64,000 nucleotides of DNA from Tenrec ecaudatus (GCF_050624435.1 NC_134546.1:40875501-40939500); one strand, 5' to 3'. Counted from the stretch's first letter, positions 31,246-43,400 are shown. Notes: a model not told the origin generated them from the sequence alone. Program-made: numbers and translations.

Positions 31246-31862
31246 GCATATGTGAATCCATCTACTTGGTGGGCAGCTCCTGAGATGGCCCCCAAGGGTC
31301 CACCTCCTGGCAATCAGGTTTCTGTGCAATTTCCTCTCGCTGCCTCTGGAGACCTGGAGACTCGCTTTCTTTTTTTTCTTTCTCTTCCATAGTTTTTTTA
31401 TTGTTTGTTTTTAATATCATTTTATTGGGGGGTGTCTTACAAATCTTATGACAATTCATCATTCCATTATATTAAGCACACTTGTACATATGTTGCCATC
31501 AACATTTCCAAAATATTTTCTTTCTACTTGAGCCCTTGGTATCAGCTCCTCTTTTCCACCCTCCCACCCTCCTGAATCCTTAATCAATTATATATTGTTG
31601 TGGCTGTTTCGTATCTTTACACTGTTGTCTCCATTTACTCACATTTCTGTCATTCATCACCCTAGGGGGTGAGCTATATATCCAACCCTTTCTTCCCATT
31701 CCCACTCCCACCCCCACCATTTCCCTACCCTCATGATATCACGACTCCCACTACTGTTCCTGAGGGTTTTATCTGTCCTGAATTCCATGTGTTGAGAGCT
31801 CTTATCTGTACCAGTGTGTGTACTCTGGTCTATCCAGATTTGTAAGGTAGAACTGGGTAACA

Positions 31863-31865
<3 letters not shown>

Positions 31866-31911
<46 letters not shown>
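31866..31911. repeat. (GT)n microsatellite
   Basis: About 23 GT units, inside an L1 3' UTR at a place where other copies have a short G-rich run. Confidence 0.97.
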
Positions 31912-31913
<2 letters not shown>

Positions 31914-31997
31914 CATTCAGGAACTAGAGGAATGATGTGTGTTTCGTCGGTGCTATACTGCACCATGGTTGAACCATCCTTTCCTTGTAACTCTTCT

Positions 31998-32051
31998 GTC
32001 CAATCATCTACAGATGTCCAATCATCTACAGATGTCTAATCATCTACAGAT
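31998..32051. repeat. 18-bp unit in three tandem copies
   Basis: GTCCAATCATCTACAGAT at 31998-32015 and 32016-32033, and GTCTAATCATCTACAGAT at 32034-32051. Other L1 copies in the window have one unit at this place. Confidence 0.97.
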
Positions 32052-33443
32052 GGGCTTTGGGTCTCCACTCCATCCCCTTTCATCCAAATTGATATAATTG
32101 TTTTTGGATTTTTTTGATACCTGATACCTGATCTTGTCGACACCTTGTGATCATACAAGCTGGTGTGCTTCTTCCATATGGGCTTTGTTGCTTCCAGCTA
32201 GAGGCCCGCTTGGTTATCTTCAAGCCTTTAAGACCCCAGATGCTATATCTTTTAGTAGACTGGCACCATCAGCTTTCTTCATTACATTTGCTTATGCACC
32301 CCTTTTGTCTTCAGTGATCATGAGGACCGCATCTTCAGGAAGGTGAGTGTCACAGAATGCCAGGTGATTAGAACAAAGCGTTCTTGCATTGAGGCAGTCT
32401 TTGAGTAGAGGCCCAATGTCCGTCTGCAATCTTAATACTTAACATTTAAATATATGTACATAAATCCCTATCATTGTATATAAATATATTTGCATATCTA
32501 AATACCTGTATTTATATCTCTATAAATGTCTTTTGCCTCCTAGTTCTTTCCTCCATTTCCTTTTACTTTCCTCCTGTACCGCTATTATGTTCAACCTTCA
32601 TTCCGCTCTCAGTAATTCCTCTCAGCTATATTGTACTTGATCAACCCCCACCAGGCATTCTATGCCCTCCTCGCCAATCGATTTTAGATCACTTGTTGTT
32701 GCCTTGTCCCTGGGTTTGTTGCCTCCCCACTTCCTTTCCCCCACCACCCCCTCTCCCGTGTCCACTCAGAACTGTCAGTCCATTGTTTTATCCGTGGAAC
32801 TGTTTATCTTATATAGACAGATAGTTTTTTTTTTCAATCCTATAAGTAGTCTCAGGTCTGTCAGTTGACCCTTCTGAATGTTTTCAGATCAAATGTGATG
32901 AGGTGCCAAGCGTGCCCCAAAGACTATTTTTGGGATTCCTCATGCACTTCATTGGTTTGCTCCCCTTACTGCTCTGTTGCACTTCCTTCGAGTTTTGTCC
33001 TAATGTGGGAGGGGTCAGACCAGGCACAATTCCTGCACTATGTCTCCCATAACCCTTTCATTTTCATAAGTAAAACATATATACCATCTTATAATTGTTT
33101 ACCAATAAGCACTTGTCAACTGCCAGGCAATATTTTATTCTATTTTTAAACTTTTTATTGTGAATTAGGTGGGGGTTTACATATCAGATCATCATGTTTG
33201 CATCCAACAATTTAAACAATTTCTCAAACCAACGACTTGCCCTCACTCCTTTTTTCCCACTCCCTCCCATTCCCTTTGAAGGACATTTTCACACCTTTCA
33301 TCCAAATTAGCATCTATCTACCTCTAGCCTATTATGTCCCCTTCCCTCCTGGTAACCATCAAAGTCTGTTTCTTTGGGTATGAAAGCTTTTCTTGATTTT
33401 TTTTTTTTAAATAGTAGTGGTCTCATACAATAGTTGTCCTTTT

Positions 33444-33748
33444 AAAAAAAGAGGACCTGATGCAAGGGGCTTGAGTGGAGAGCAAATGCCTTGAGAATGA
33501 TTGGGGCAGGGAATGTATGGATGTGCTTTATACAATTGATGTATGTGTATGTATGGATTGTGGTAAGAGTTGTATGAGTCCCTAATAAAATGTAAAAGAA
33601 GAAAAGAGAAAAAAATGATTAGGGCAAAGACTGTACAGATGTGCTTTATACAATTGATGTATGTATATATATGAACTGTGAAAAGAATTGTATGAGCCCC
33701 AATAAATTGTTAAAATTTTTTAAATAAATAAATAGCGTTAAAAAAAAA
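33444..33748 (+). mobile_element. Insertion made of two L1 3' ends in a row
   Basis: Two short copies of the lineage-specific L1 3' end, at about 33452-33595 and 33612-33715, each with its own AATAAA-type signal and A-rich tail. One pair of target duplications, AATAGTTGTCCTTTT (33429-33443, and right copy ending at 33762), encloses both. The pair may therefore have entered as one unit, or the second inserted at the tail of the first. Confidence 0.82.
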
Positions 33749-34205
33749 ATAGTTGTCCTTTTGTGATTGACTAGTTTCACTCAGCATACTGTCCTCCAGT
33801 CCATCCATGTCATGAGATATTCCACAGGTTCATCATGACTCCTCAGTGGAGCATAGTGTCATTGTATGTGTGTATCCACTCTTCCTTCCACTGATGGACA
33901 TTTAGGTCACTTCCATTTTCTTGCTAGTGTGGGAAGTGCTGAGACAAACATGAGTGTGCATATACCTGTTTGTGCTATGATCCATATTTCTGAAGGATGT
34001 ATTAGGAGGTACCAAAAAAAAAACAGTAAAAAGGTTCTTTGAGTGGAGCTTTTGTAGTATTCCCTTTTCCCACTAAGCAATCATTGAACAACTCTCTGAG
34101 TTAGTGCACCCAGTGACGTGACCTGGGAAGGTTTTCTCTGGTCACGGTGATTTTTTTTTTTTTTTTTTTGGTAAAAGCAGTTTCACTCGAACTTTGTTTT
34201 TAGTG

Positions 34206-35387
34206 ATGGCCAATTTAAGAGAACAGTGTACAGCTTTCAAATTTTGTTTCCTGCCCTGGAAAAAATGCTGCAGAAACGGTTCCAATGTTGAACATAGCTA
34301 TGGGAAAAACTCAAGTGTATGAGTGGTTTTCTCATTTCAAAAAAGGTGAAATGTTGATTGATGACAAACCTCATTCTGGACATCTGTCAACTTCCCGAAC
34401 AGATGAAAATGTCAACTCATGGTGCATCTGGAGTTCATGCTACCAGGACAGACTGTTAATCATGGTTTCTATTTAGAGGTTCTGAAAAGATTGTGTAAAT
34501 TGTGTGACAAAAAAGGGCTGATTTGTGGCAGACGGGGGACTGGTTTTACCATCACAACAATGTACCTACTCATGCAACCACCTCAGTGCACCAATTTTTG
34601 GCAAAAACAGAATACCTCTCTTGCCCTATGTACTTTACTCAGCTGACCTCACTTGTGTTAGTCTAGGTACATTAGAGAAACAAATCCACAGAAACTACTA
34701 TGTATAAGGGAGAGTTTATATAAAATGTAAATGCACATCAAGAAAGCAACCCAACCCAGTGCTGACCAAGCCCACAAGTCCAACATTAGCCCATATGTAT
34801 GACACCAATCCACAAAGTCCTCCTCCATCTCACAAAACACACATTATGATGCTGAGTGCAAGAGGAAAGTCGAATCAGTGAATGTGTAAGCATCTTAGTG
34901 CTGGCAGGGGTCTCCACATGGCTGCTCCAGCACCCAGGGCTGCATTAGGGTAGGTCCATGTGGCTTCTCACGGATGTCTTGCAGGAAGTGAGCCTGGCCA
35001 GCTGAAGCAGGGAGGGGAACTGGCTAAGGCAGCTGCACCCTGATCTGAACATCAGAGAGCAAGAGACCCAAAAACTAGAAAGGTGAGCGAGGCTCACAGA
35101 GCCATTTATCTCTCCACCCTTCTATTAACCCCACATGTGTTTATTAGCTAGGTTGGCACAATAAACTTTAACTATCTCATCACTCCATGCGACTTCTTTT
35201 TGTTTCCACAAATGAAGAGGAACAAGAAAGGACAGCAATTTGATGACATAGAAGAGGTGGGGGAAAAACAAGAGGGGGGGGGTGCTGTCAGTCATCCAGA
35301 GTAATTTGAAAAACGTTTCTAAGAATGTGGAATCTCAGATTTGACAAATGTATTAAGTGTAATGCAGAGTACTTTGAAGGTGAATAG
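34206..35387 (+). pseudogene. Mariner transposase pseudogene
   Basis: Mariner transposases cut and rejoin their own terminal repeats at TA sites. Here an ATG at 34206 starts a frame broken by stops and frameshifts. The DNA-binding domain end is seen as YEWFSHFKKG, then HSGHLSTSRTDENV. The middle of the gene, including the first catalytic Asp region, is deleted. The second catalytic motif, normally HHDN, reads HHNN at 34550-34561. The third survives as CDFF, just after the LTR insertion. The carboxy end YFEGE with TAG at 35385-35387 is intact. Without the LTR about 650 bp remain, against roughly 1 kb for a complete gene, so it cannot be active. Confidence 0.9.
34654..35179 (-). mobile_element. 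Solo LTR-like element inside mariner, 526 bp
   Basis: On the minus strand it starts TGAGATAGTTAAAG and ends ACTAACACA, closely matching the copy at 9342-9862. A perfect 5-bp duplication TCACT (34649-34653, 35180-35184) flanks it. Removing it restores the mariner reading through the CDFF motif. Confidence 0.92.
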
Positions 35388-36225
35388 GTCGTTTTGTAAA
35401 ACAAATTTTAAATATATAGCTTTGAAAAAACATTCTGAGTTTTTTGGGTTCCCCTGTATACCAAGGAACACAATTGCGGAGTATGTGGCATTTCTATTCC
35501 CAGTTTTTTGCATAAATGCCATCATACGTTCCACAATGGTTGTAATCTTTCCCAATTTCTGAGTTCTCTCCAGCATTTGTTGTTTTCTGAGTTTTGCCTT
35601 CTAGAGTTTATATTTAGGTCTCTCGTTCATCTTGAGCTTGTTTTTGTATATGAAATGAGGTATGGGTCTTGTTTTACCATTTTGCAAATGGAAATGCAAT
35701 TTTACCCATTCTATTTGTTGAAGACACGATCTCTTCCTTATTTAATGTATTTTAGTCTTTTGTCAAAAATTAGTTGTCTGTAGGTAGATGGATTTATTTC
35801 TGAGTTCTCTATTCTGTACCATTGGTCAATGTATCTCACTGTGCCCGCAGCAAACTGTTTTGACTATTGAACTGTCTTGTATGCTTTCAGGAGGGGGGTA
35901 GTGAGACACGTCTAATTTGTTCTTTTTTGGTAGTGCTTTGGGTATCCTAGATCTTTTTCCTCTCCATGTAAAGTTGGTGTATCTTTATATTACTTTGGGT
36001 AAGACTGACATCCTCACAATGCTAAGTCTTCCTATCCAGGAGCATGGGACAGCCTTCCATTTATGTAAATGTATTTCCCCCCCTTTGGTTTCTTGTAGTA
36101 GTATTTTATCATTTTATTTTTACTAGTCTCTTATTTCTCTAACTAGAGTTATTCCTAAGCATTTCACCTTTGGAGTGGGTATTTCTTTTTTGAGCTCTCT
36201 TCACAATTGTACAAGAATCCATTGC

Positions 36226-36720
36226 TGGATTTTCCAATTAATTCCAACAAACCAGGCATTATTTAAAATATATATTACACTTGGTGTAATGCTTTGGTGA
36301 AGTGAAATGTCTTAATCTGGCTCTTGTATCTGTTTCGATAACTCCCACCAAATGATTGGTGGGACCATACAAATAGGATGTGTGAAACACTAATAGAAGG
36401 GATTGGTCAGGTTTCCAAAAAATATATTTAAAAATTTTCCTCCCCTGGATATAAATAAGGAAGTCAGCTCAGAAACAGGAATATAGTGTCTCTCAACTGT
36501 CAAGATAGAAGAGCACCAGCAGAGTATACATGAAATCCTTGCCTGAGGTAGCAGAGGCTGCAGAGGAACCATGCACAGACAGAACAGAGGAGCTGGACCA
36601 CTGAAGCCACTGGGCAGTGAGGCAGAAAAGCAGGTGGGCTTCCGGACCCACAAAAGCATATACACAGGGTCTTGATGAATTGGGATTGATGTGACAGCAC
36701 CTCACAATAGCTGGCTACCT
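36226..36720. other. Unassigned, perhaps LTR-like
   Basis: The phrases ACTGTCAAGATAGAAGAGC and GAGGCTGCAGAGGAACC suggest a diverged interspersed repeat, but I cannot place it. No gene. Confidence 0.4.
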
Positions 36721-36724
36721 CATG

Positions 36725-36860
36725 GCATTGTCTACTACCTTCTTCACTTCACAAATGAAGAGGGACAGAAGTATCTTGCCAAAACTCACCCAGTTTTTGG
36801 AAGAACCAGGATTTGTACCCAGCGTAGGGCAGCGCAAATAGCTTGCGTTCAAGTACTAGC
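36725..36860 (-). repeat. MIR fragment
   Basis: CACAAATGAAGAGGGACAG, CTTGCCAAAACTCACCCAG and ACCAGGATTTGTACCCAG are the MIR core, in the usual antisense reading. Confidence 0.75.
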
Positions 36861-36861
36861 T

Positions 36862-37010
36862 TAAAGGTTGGGAGGCTCTCATCAGCTCCATGACATCCTA
36901 CAAATCTACTTCCAAAAAGATTACAGACAAGGACGCCATGTGGAGCAATTCACTTTGTCACATGTGGGGTCACCATGAGACGGAATCAATCTGATGGCAA
37001 CAAGTTTCCT
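36862..37010 (+). repeat. AfroSINE 3' part
   Basis: AAAGATTACAGACAAGGACG, GGGGTCACCATGAGACGG and a GATGGCAACAAG tail. Confidence 0.75.
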
Positions 37011-38228
37011 GGAAAACCAAACCAAAAAACTTAACTTTGGTATAAAACATGGTCACATTAGCTATGAGTCGTAAGTTATTTCTAAAGCATTGGCTCAAAC
37101 AATGCTCTGGGGTAGCAGCAGCACCACTGACCGAGCAGCATGTGAGAAATGTGAATGAGCTACCAAATCAGACACTCTGGGGGTAGGATTCAGCATCTGC
37201 GTTGAACAAGTCTTCCCGATGATTCTGATGCTGGATAGACAGCCACTGTGGTAGAGAATGACTTTTTTTTGGGAAAAATATTTGCTAATTTTCTTCTGTT
37301 TATCTAAGAGCAAGGTTGAGTTCAAAGAACAGTAACCTATTCAAATTAGCTCAAGTGTTTATTCTACCTTTGACCTGTACAATTAGAATACTTATCTCGT
37401 AGAGATAAGGGTGAGCACAAGGCAGTCATTTCCTGGAGGCCCCTATGAAATTTACTCAGCTACCTAATCCTATCAATCTCTAGGTTTCTATGCCTCCTCT
37501 CTCAGTGTTCAAAAGGGCAACCTCAGTGAATTAGCTTGCCTTCGCAATGGGCCCATTTCCTAGAATCTGCCAAGTGTCCATCCATGACTTAGCTGCCTGA
37601 GGCTAGAGGACACACAGTCACATAGCACCAACAGGCCATTGACTGCTTCCTTGTGATCGAGGCAAGGGTCAGAATCTTTGGAATGGAGAACAAGTAGGAT
37701 CAGTGCTTTACATCTCTAAAAAACAAGTTATGTTTAACATTATGTCATAATACATCAACAAGAAGACATTTTACTCCACGGCATGTTTATAATTGCAAGT
37801 GTGGCACTGGATTGTCTATTGGTTTGAGAAAGAACAAAGATATGGGCCTGGCCAGGGGGCAGATGTTCTGTAAGGAGCAGCAATGGGTGCAGGTCAATAC
37901 ATGTCTCTGTTGGTGGTAACATGGGCACCCCAGAAAGCCCCAGTACATAAAAAGAATACATTATTTAAATTGTTAGATGAATTAAATCAAGGTTATCATT
38001 TTTCTCTTAGAGACATACAAGTTTGTTGTTTTTGTTCTTTTTTTTAAGAACATGAAATGCAGAGAGTTAGAGTTAAAAAATTTGTTATAAGAATGTAAAA
38101 TACTTAGGGAGAAACTAAGGGTTTCTCCTCATCCAGAGGAAAGCAGAGTGATGAAAATCAAGACACACGGAAACAATGAGTCCAGTGGTGGGCTAATGGG
38201 TCATGAAAATGTTAGGTAGCCAGAATAG
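37011..38228. other. Unassigned non-coding sequence
   Basis: No gene or repeat recognised over about 1.2 kb. Confidence 0.45.
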
Positions 38229-38636
38229 GGACTGAGAGATGTCTCCCCAGATGCCTGCATAGGATCACAATAAAGGGGTTGGAAAGAAATCAGGCACATT
38301 AATTAGACACCTATGGAAAGATCCAAACTGAGCATGCTCAGACACAAGCCCCCTAGGCCAAAGTGGGAGGTCCACCTGGGTGCACAGATTAGGCCCAGCC
38401 AGAGGAGATAAGATTCTGCCACAGGAAGGCCAAGCCTCCTTGACCTCTCTAGATCGGTGTGTACTTGCAGGTCAGAGGGTGGGGGCACACCCAACTCCCT
38501 GTCAGGGCCCTCTTTGGGGACCCTGCTCCTGGCCCCTGGGATTTCCTAGGAAGACCTGAAACTTCCCCTTTCCTCATAAAAGTTACTTGGATTGCAAACG
38601 TGCTTCTGCCGGGTGAATTCTTGCGAAGTAAGAACC
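38229..38636 (+). mobile_element. Possible retroviral LTR
   Basis: An LTR-like series: GC-rich middle, TATA-like CATAAAAG near 38575, and GCCGGGTGAATTCTTGCG near the end. No target duplication was established, so this is tentative. Confidence 0.35.
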
Positions 38637-39614
38637 AAGGTATAAACCACTCCGGAAACCTAACAAAAACACGTTTCCACAATCCTGAGATGAGTAGAAC
38701 TAGACAGTGCCTAGCTACCACCACTAACTGCTCTTAGAAGGGTCACATTAGAAGACAGAGTGTTAGACAAATGTGGAACAGGAGTCACGATTGTAAAAGG
38801 GACCGTGCTTGCCGGTCAGAGACTGGTGGGACCCTAAGATTTAAGGCCTTTACTCCAGGTCTGGGACTCACTCATCTATGAGTCAGAATAATCAACTCTT
38901 TAAAGACCAGAAAGGAGCATTTACCCAAGGAAAAATTTGGAGGCTTAAGAAAGAAGGAAGAATGGAAACAGGAAACGTGGGGAGGAAATGGGATAAGTGA
39001 TAGTAAATTAAGGGGATTGCAATGGATGTGTTCATCAGAGGTGTACGGATTACTGAATGTAAAAACTGTGGTGGACTCTGTAAACTTTCACCTGGTTCAC
39101 AATAGAAATGTTTGTTTCAAAAAAAGACACAAAAATAAGTGAATATGTAATAAGATGGGGTCGGGAGAATGTGAAATACTGACAAGAAAATAAAGTCAGA
39201 TATTAATTCAGACTTGTCTGGGGGCATAGTCATTGGCTGCATTATACATGGGGCTTTAAAAGGTCTGTGGGATATTATGTTATTTTTCAATTCCATGTTC
39301 CAGAAAACTTTTGAAGCCCCCTCATACAACTAGCTATGTACGGGACAATCTATAACCTTTGAATAAATTCTGCCTGGAGGTTACTGTCCTGACTGCCCCG
39401 TTTCTATTGTACTGTGCAAGATGGATACCTAACCAAAAATAAAGCCGCATCAGCCAAGCAGATTTTCAATCTTAATTTTTTTTAAAAGAATGAGATTAAA
39501 TGGTGGAGCCCTAGAAAGGCCCCTCCACGCTGATATGGAGAGTCCAGAACTGTATTGATTTCTGTCCTTCCAGAGGCTTACTGTTTCCCCATAGACCATG
39601 AGATGATATTTTCA
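38637..39614. other. Unassigned non-coding sequence
   Basis: Contains a MITE-like end (ACTTTTGAAGCCCCC near 39310). Otherwise nothing recognised. Confidence 0.4.
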
Positions 39615-40140
39615 ATGCAACTCCTCTTGTTTTTCATTTGAGTAGAAATATACATAACAAAACACTTGCCAGTTCAACAATTTTCACGTGAATTTTTCAA
39701 TTGATTACATTCTTAATGTTGTGCAAATACTGCCATTATCCTTCTCTGACTTACTCTGCTACCATTACCCTAAGCTCAAGGCCCCTTATGTAATCGCTCT
39801 CCCTTTCCTGCTCTCCCCCACCCCCACCCCCAAACTCTGTTAGGATTGGGACTGCTTTGATTTGCCTATTCTATACGTGAAATAAGACAGTAGCTATCTT
39901 TTTGTGACCAACGTATTTCACTAGCACAATGGTTTTTTCAGGCCCCATGATGTGGCATATATCAGGATTTAATTTTTCTTTATGGTTCAATAACATTCCA
40001 TGGAATGTACGCCCATCTCACATTTTGTTTATCCACTTAGCTGATGATGTCATTCAAAGGGTGGTCCAAGTTTGGGCTATTATACATAAAGTCTCAATGA
40101 TCATCAGGTGCAGTGCAACACCTTTTAAATTAACATATTG
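39615..40140 (-). mobile_element. Old L1M 3' UTR, antisense
   Basis: ATATACATAACAAAACACTTGCC, TTTGATTTGCCTATTC and ATTTTGTTTATCCACTTAGC in the order of antisense L1M. A C-rich run (CCCCCACCCCCACCCCC) lies at 39817-39833. Confidence 0.75.
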
Positions 40141-40231
40141 TTAAGGTCATTGGTGGTAAAACCAGTTTCTACTAACTTAAGGGGCTGGGCTGAGTCAACC
40201 AGGGGCAACGACATACATAATGCATTTGACC

Positions 40232-40325
40232 TTTTATGGTGAATTAGGTAGAGGTTTACACACCAAGAATTTATCAAACCTCCCAGTGGCTTGAACTTTA
40301 ATTTGAAGGACACATGTAACCCTGG
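40232..40325 (-). mobile_element. Short old L1 3' end, antisense
   Basis: CTTTTATGGTGAATTAGGTAG followed by AGGTTTACACACC, as at 33130. Confidence 0.55.
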
Positions 40326-40949
40326 AGGCACAAGTGCATCAGTTGTTGGAGGTGTGGTGGAATTTAAACTCTGAGGGATGGGTTTTCTGAAGGCTAGGGT
40401 TTATAGTGAAAGCGCTAAATCGGGTTTTGAGTCTCCATGCAGATTCACCCTCCTTGTTTCTTTTTTCCCCATTTAAATGCCTTTGGCCATTCACTGACAA
40501 TGTGAATTGCTTTGCCCGTGGGCAGAGTGGATTTGAAAGCCCTACTCCTCTAACTGCTCTAGGAAGGGGCAGTCTAGCCGGAGGGACTTGGGCCCTGTGG
40601 GATTTGAGACACTTGGTCCCTATGATCAGGAGTTCTACTCTGTCCGGAAGCGTCCTGTGAGCTCTTGTCCTTAGCACAGTGTCTGTGTCCTAGTCAGGCT
40701 CTCTTCTCTCCCTCTGGAGTCCTTCCTGCAACCAGGACGCATTGATCGTCCCCCTTTCCTGCTTCTGGGACAGTTTTCCTTCTACTATGTCTTATTTAAG
40801 TGGCCAAGTTTCTGGAAAATCTTTGGATACCATTAGGGCTTTGTGTTGATGGACTCCCTCATTCAGCCAAATTGGTCTTTGTTCTGTTTAAGACTAAATA
40901 AATGTGTCTCTATAAATTATACGCAAATATAGAGTCTCTTTGCTCCCTC
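40326..40949. other. Unassigned non-coding sequence
   Basis: Overlapping open frames on both strands (40339-40677, 40406-40660) have no domain features, so no gene is called. Confidence 0.45.
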
Positions 40950-41068
40950 GGAGCAGAAGCCACCAGCCTGGTGGATGAGCCCCTGGGAAGATTACAGCCT
41001 TGAAAACCGCATGGGGCATCTATTCGATACTGTAGGGCCTCTGTGGATCAAACTGACTCGAGGCATAA
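40950..41068 (+). repeat. AfroSINE 3' part
   Basis: AGATTACAGCCTTGAAAACCG and CTGTAGGGCCTCTGTGG. Confidence 0.8.
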
Positions 41069-41074
41069 AATAAC

Positions 41075-41270
41075 AAACCCTGAAACCACATCCACTGCTA
41101 TCAAGCTAAGTTTGACTCACGGCAGCCCTGCAGAACTGTCCCTCAGCGTTTCCGAAGCGGTGAATCTTTATGTGCTCAGACAGCTCTGTCTTTCTTCCAC
41201 AAAGAGGCCAGTGGCTTTTAATCTCCCACCTTACAGTTAGCAGCCCAACACTTAACCCACTATGCCTCAC
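41075..41270 (-). repeat. AfroSINE
   Basis: Reverse orientation, placed tail to tail with the preceding copy: TCCACTGCTATCAAGC to GTTAGCAGCCCAACACTTAACC. Confidence 0.88.
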
Positions 41271-41299
41271 AGCAGTTTTACCACAACAGCCTAAACTTG

Positions 41300-41530
41300 A
41301 AAAGCCAAACTCACAGCCAGGCCAATTCCAAGTCACATCAATCCTACAGGACAGAGTAGAACTGCCCCTGTAGGGTTTCGCTACTAAATCTCTCTCACTC
41401 GTCGCCATAGTGACTAGAGGGCAGGGTAGAAGGACTCTGCAAGACTAACTAAGTTTACAGGAGGAGGGTCTGGTGGATTTTAACTGCTGGCCTTTCAGAG
41501 CACAGCCCAACGCATAACCACGAAGCCACC
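41300..41530 (-). repeat. AfroSINE with extra internal sequence
   Basis: AAACTCACAGCCAGGCC, ATCCTACAGGACAGAGTAG and CAGCCCAACGCATAACC bracket a body about 40 bp longer than usual. Confidence 0.75.
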
Positions 41531-41959
41531 ACGCCTCAGCTCTGGCCAAAGAGGCAGCTGTCGGTTTTTATCTGTTGACCTTGAGCCTTGCAGCCTAGCT
41601 GGCGACGACCCACTTGGCCCCCAGGGATCCTCCAACATCGGCATAAATAGTAAAAACTGTAAAGAACCGTTGCACATGTGTGTTTTATGCACACCTGTTC
41701 TAGATGGCATAATTTCACAAATGAAAAAAAGGATTATTCCTCCTTGTGGAAAATGTTTATTATCTTTTCTTTTTTCCAAACTTTTTATTGTGATGGAGAT
41801 ATATATGGAAAAAAGACTTTTCACTGGAGCTACTTTAGTTTTGCTATCATGCAAATATGTTCCAAAGTCCTTGTGTATTAAAGTTAATATAGTAGCAGTG
41901 TTCCGTCAATTCCTGGAGCCTTGCTTTTGGCTAATGCTTTCAGTGCAGCTTGAACTTTT

Positions 41960-42675
41960 TGGATGAAGATTAACGATTGTAGCCTTCAGTATGGATCGCC
42001 AATGTAAACGTACAAAGCTCATCACACCTAGACATCTTGATTAATGGAGAAAAGCGTGACGTCAAGGATTTTGTCTGGCTTGGATCCACAGAAATGCTCA
42101 CGAAAGCAGCAGCCTAGGGATCCCAACAATGCATTCATTGCCTTAGGTGGATCTGCTTCATAGGACATCTGGAACGTATTGAAAAGCAAGGATGTTAATT
42201 TGAGGACTGAGGTGCATTCATCTGATCCAAGCCATGATTTTTCAATTGCCTCTTATGCCGGTGAAGGTTATACATTGAATAAGGAAGACAGGGAAAGAAG
42301 CAATGCATTTGAACCACGGTGATGGCCAGGAAAATTGAAAGGAGCATAGATTGCCAAAAGAACAAACAGATCTTTTGTTAGAAGAAATACAGCCAGCATG
42401 CTCCTGGGAGATAAGCATGATGAAGCTTAGTCTTACATGCTTTGGACATGTTGGCAGGAGAGAGACTAGTCCCTGGAGAAGGACATTGTACTGGTTAAGT
42501 GTAGGCTTGAGGAAAAGGAGGACAGCCCTTGAGGAGATGGATGGACGCAGTGGCTGCAACAATGGGCTTCGACGTAAGAATAATTGAGGATGGCGTGGGA
42601 CCTGAGGGTGCTTTGTTCTGTTGTGCACAGGGTTGCTATGAGACACAACTGACACAGCAGCACCTAACGACAACA
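41960..42675 (+). pseudogene. RTE/BovB-like LINE, 3' part
   Basis: GATGAAGATTAACGATTGTAGCC, GTCTGGCTTGGATCCACAG, TTGCCAAAAGAACAAACAG and CTTACATGCTTTGGACATG follow the RTE order to the tail at CACCTAACGACAACAG. Stops and frameshifts are present. The open frames here are fragments of this remnant or its shadow. Confidence 0.88.
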
Positions 42676-42689
42676 GTATTTATTCCAAA

Positions 42690-43400
42690 ATTGAAGCCTT
42701 GTGTGTTTTACTTTTTATTATTTTTAACAGTTTTCGTGACATATAATTCACCTACCATACACTTCAGTGGCTTAAATGTATTAAAAACAGTTGTGAAGCT
42801 ATCACCACAATCAATTTTAGAACTCTTTCTTCATGCTGGCACCTTTTATTATTCGCTTCCCATGACCCCACGCCGTTTCTGCTGAGGAGCTATGCATTTA
42901 GTTACTACTGTCTCTATAGATTTACCTATCCTGGATTTCATGTGAAGAAAATCATATAAACAATTACCACAAAATAGAACACAGAAAAAACCCAATTGAA
43001 GTGAAAGCAGAAGATAATAGACACTAGAACCAAGTAAAAATGGGCTAAAAGAGCTAATATGCTAAATTTTAACCTGAATATCTGCAGTAATCCACTTTCC
43101 AATGAACTCTGTCTGAGGGCAAGCTGTTCACATGTCTGGCCAATGGTCCAAGGGACTTCAGTGGAGGCTTAATCTGTGTGAGAACTCTGCAAATGAAGTT
43201 TGGGATTTTACTGTCATCTATAGCCTTCTTCAACTGGGTGCTCAGAATTTAAGTTCTCATACAATTCCCTCCTTTGAGCTTAGACTTCATCATTTGCAAT
43301 CTTTGGATCACATGAGCTGGTGTGCTCCTTCAGTGTGGACTTAGCTGACACCTCACTTGGAGGTGTGTGTGTTTGAAAGCACGCTACTCAAACTTCAGGG
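42690..43400 (-). mobile_element. Older L1 3' UTR (family B), antisense
   Basis: Shares CAATTTTAGAACTC, TCTATAGATTTACCTATCC and AATCTTTGGATCACA with the copies at 9127 and 50253. Confidence 0.8.

Larger units (their letters stand above)
31395..33085 (-). mobile_element. Lineage-specific L1 3' UTR, antisense
   Basis: Starts (as its 3' end) at ATATCATTTTATTGGGGGG and carries the family blocks in the same order as 19803-22150, more diverged. It contains a (GT)n tract and an 18-bp triplication. Truncated before ORF2. Confidence 0.88.
34002..35458 (+). mobile_element. Mariner transposon, defective
   Basis: The left end TTAGGAGGTACCAAAAAA and the reverse of the right end, TACAGGGGAACCCAAAAAA, are imperfect inverted termini next to TA on both sides (34000-34001 and 35459-35460). 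It sits in an old L1, whose sequence resumes at 35461. The element contains an internal deletion and a later LTR insertion. Confidence 0.9.
33130..36225 (-). mobile_element. Old L1 with 3' UTR and ORF2 end, split by later insertions
   Basis: Antisense old L1. The 3' end is near CTTTTTATTGTGAATTAGG. The ORF2 carboxy-terminal region lies at about 33770-33990 and continues at 35461-36225, with blocks such as CTCTATTCTGTACCATTGG and TCCTATCCAGGAGCATGGG. No open frame survives. It hosts a double L1 tail (33444-33748) and a mariner (34002-35458). Confidence 0.82.

Noticed and set aside
38229-38636. Full-length endogenous retrovirus starting at this LTR-like sequence
   Set aside because: No matching second LTR and no gag, pol or env similarity downstream. 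At most a solo LTR.
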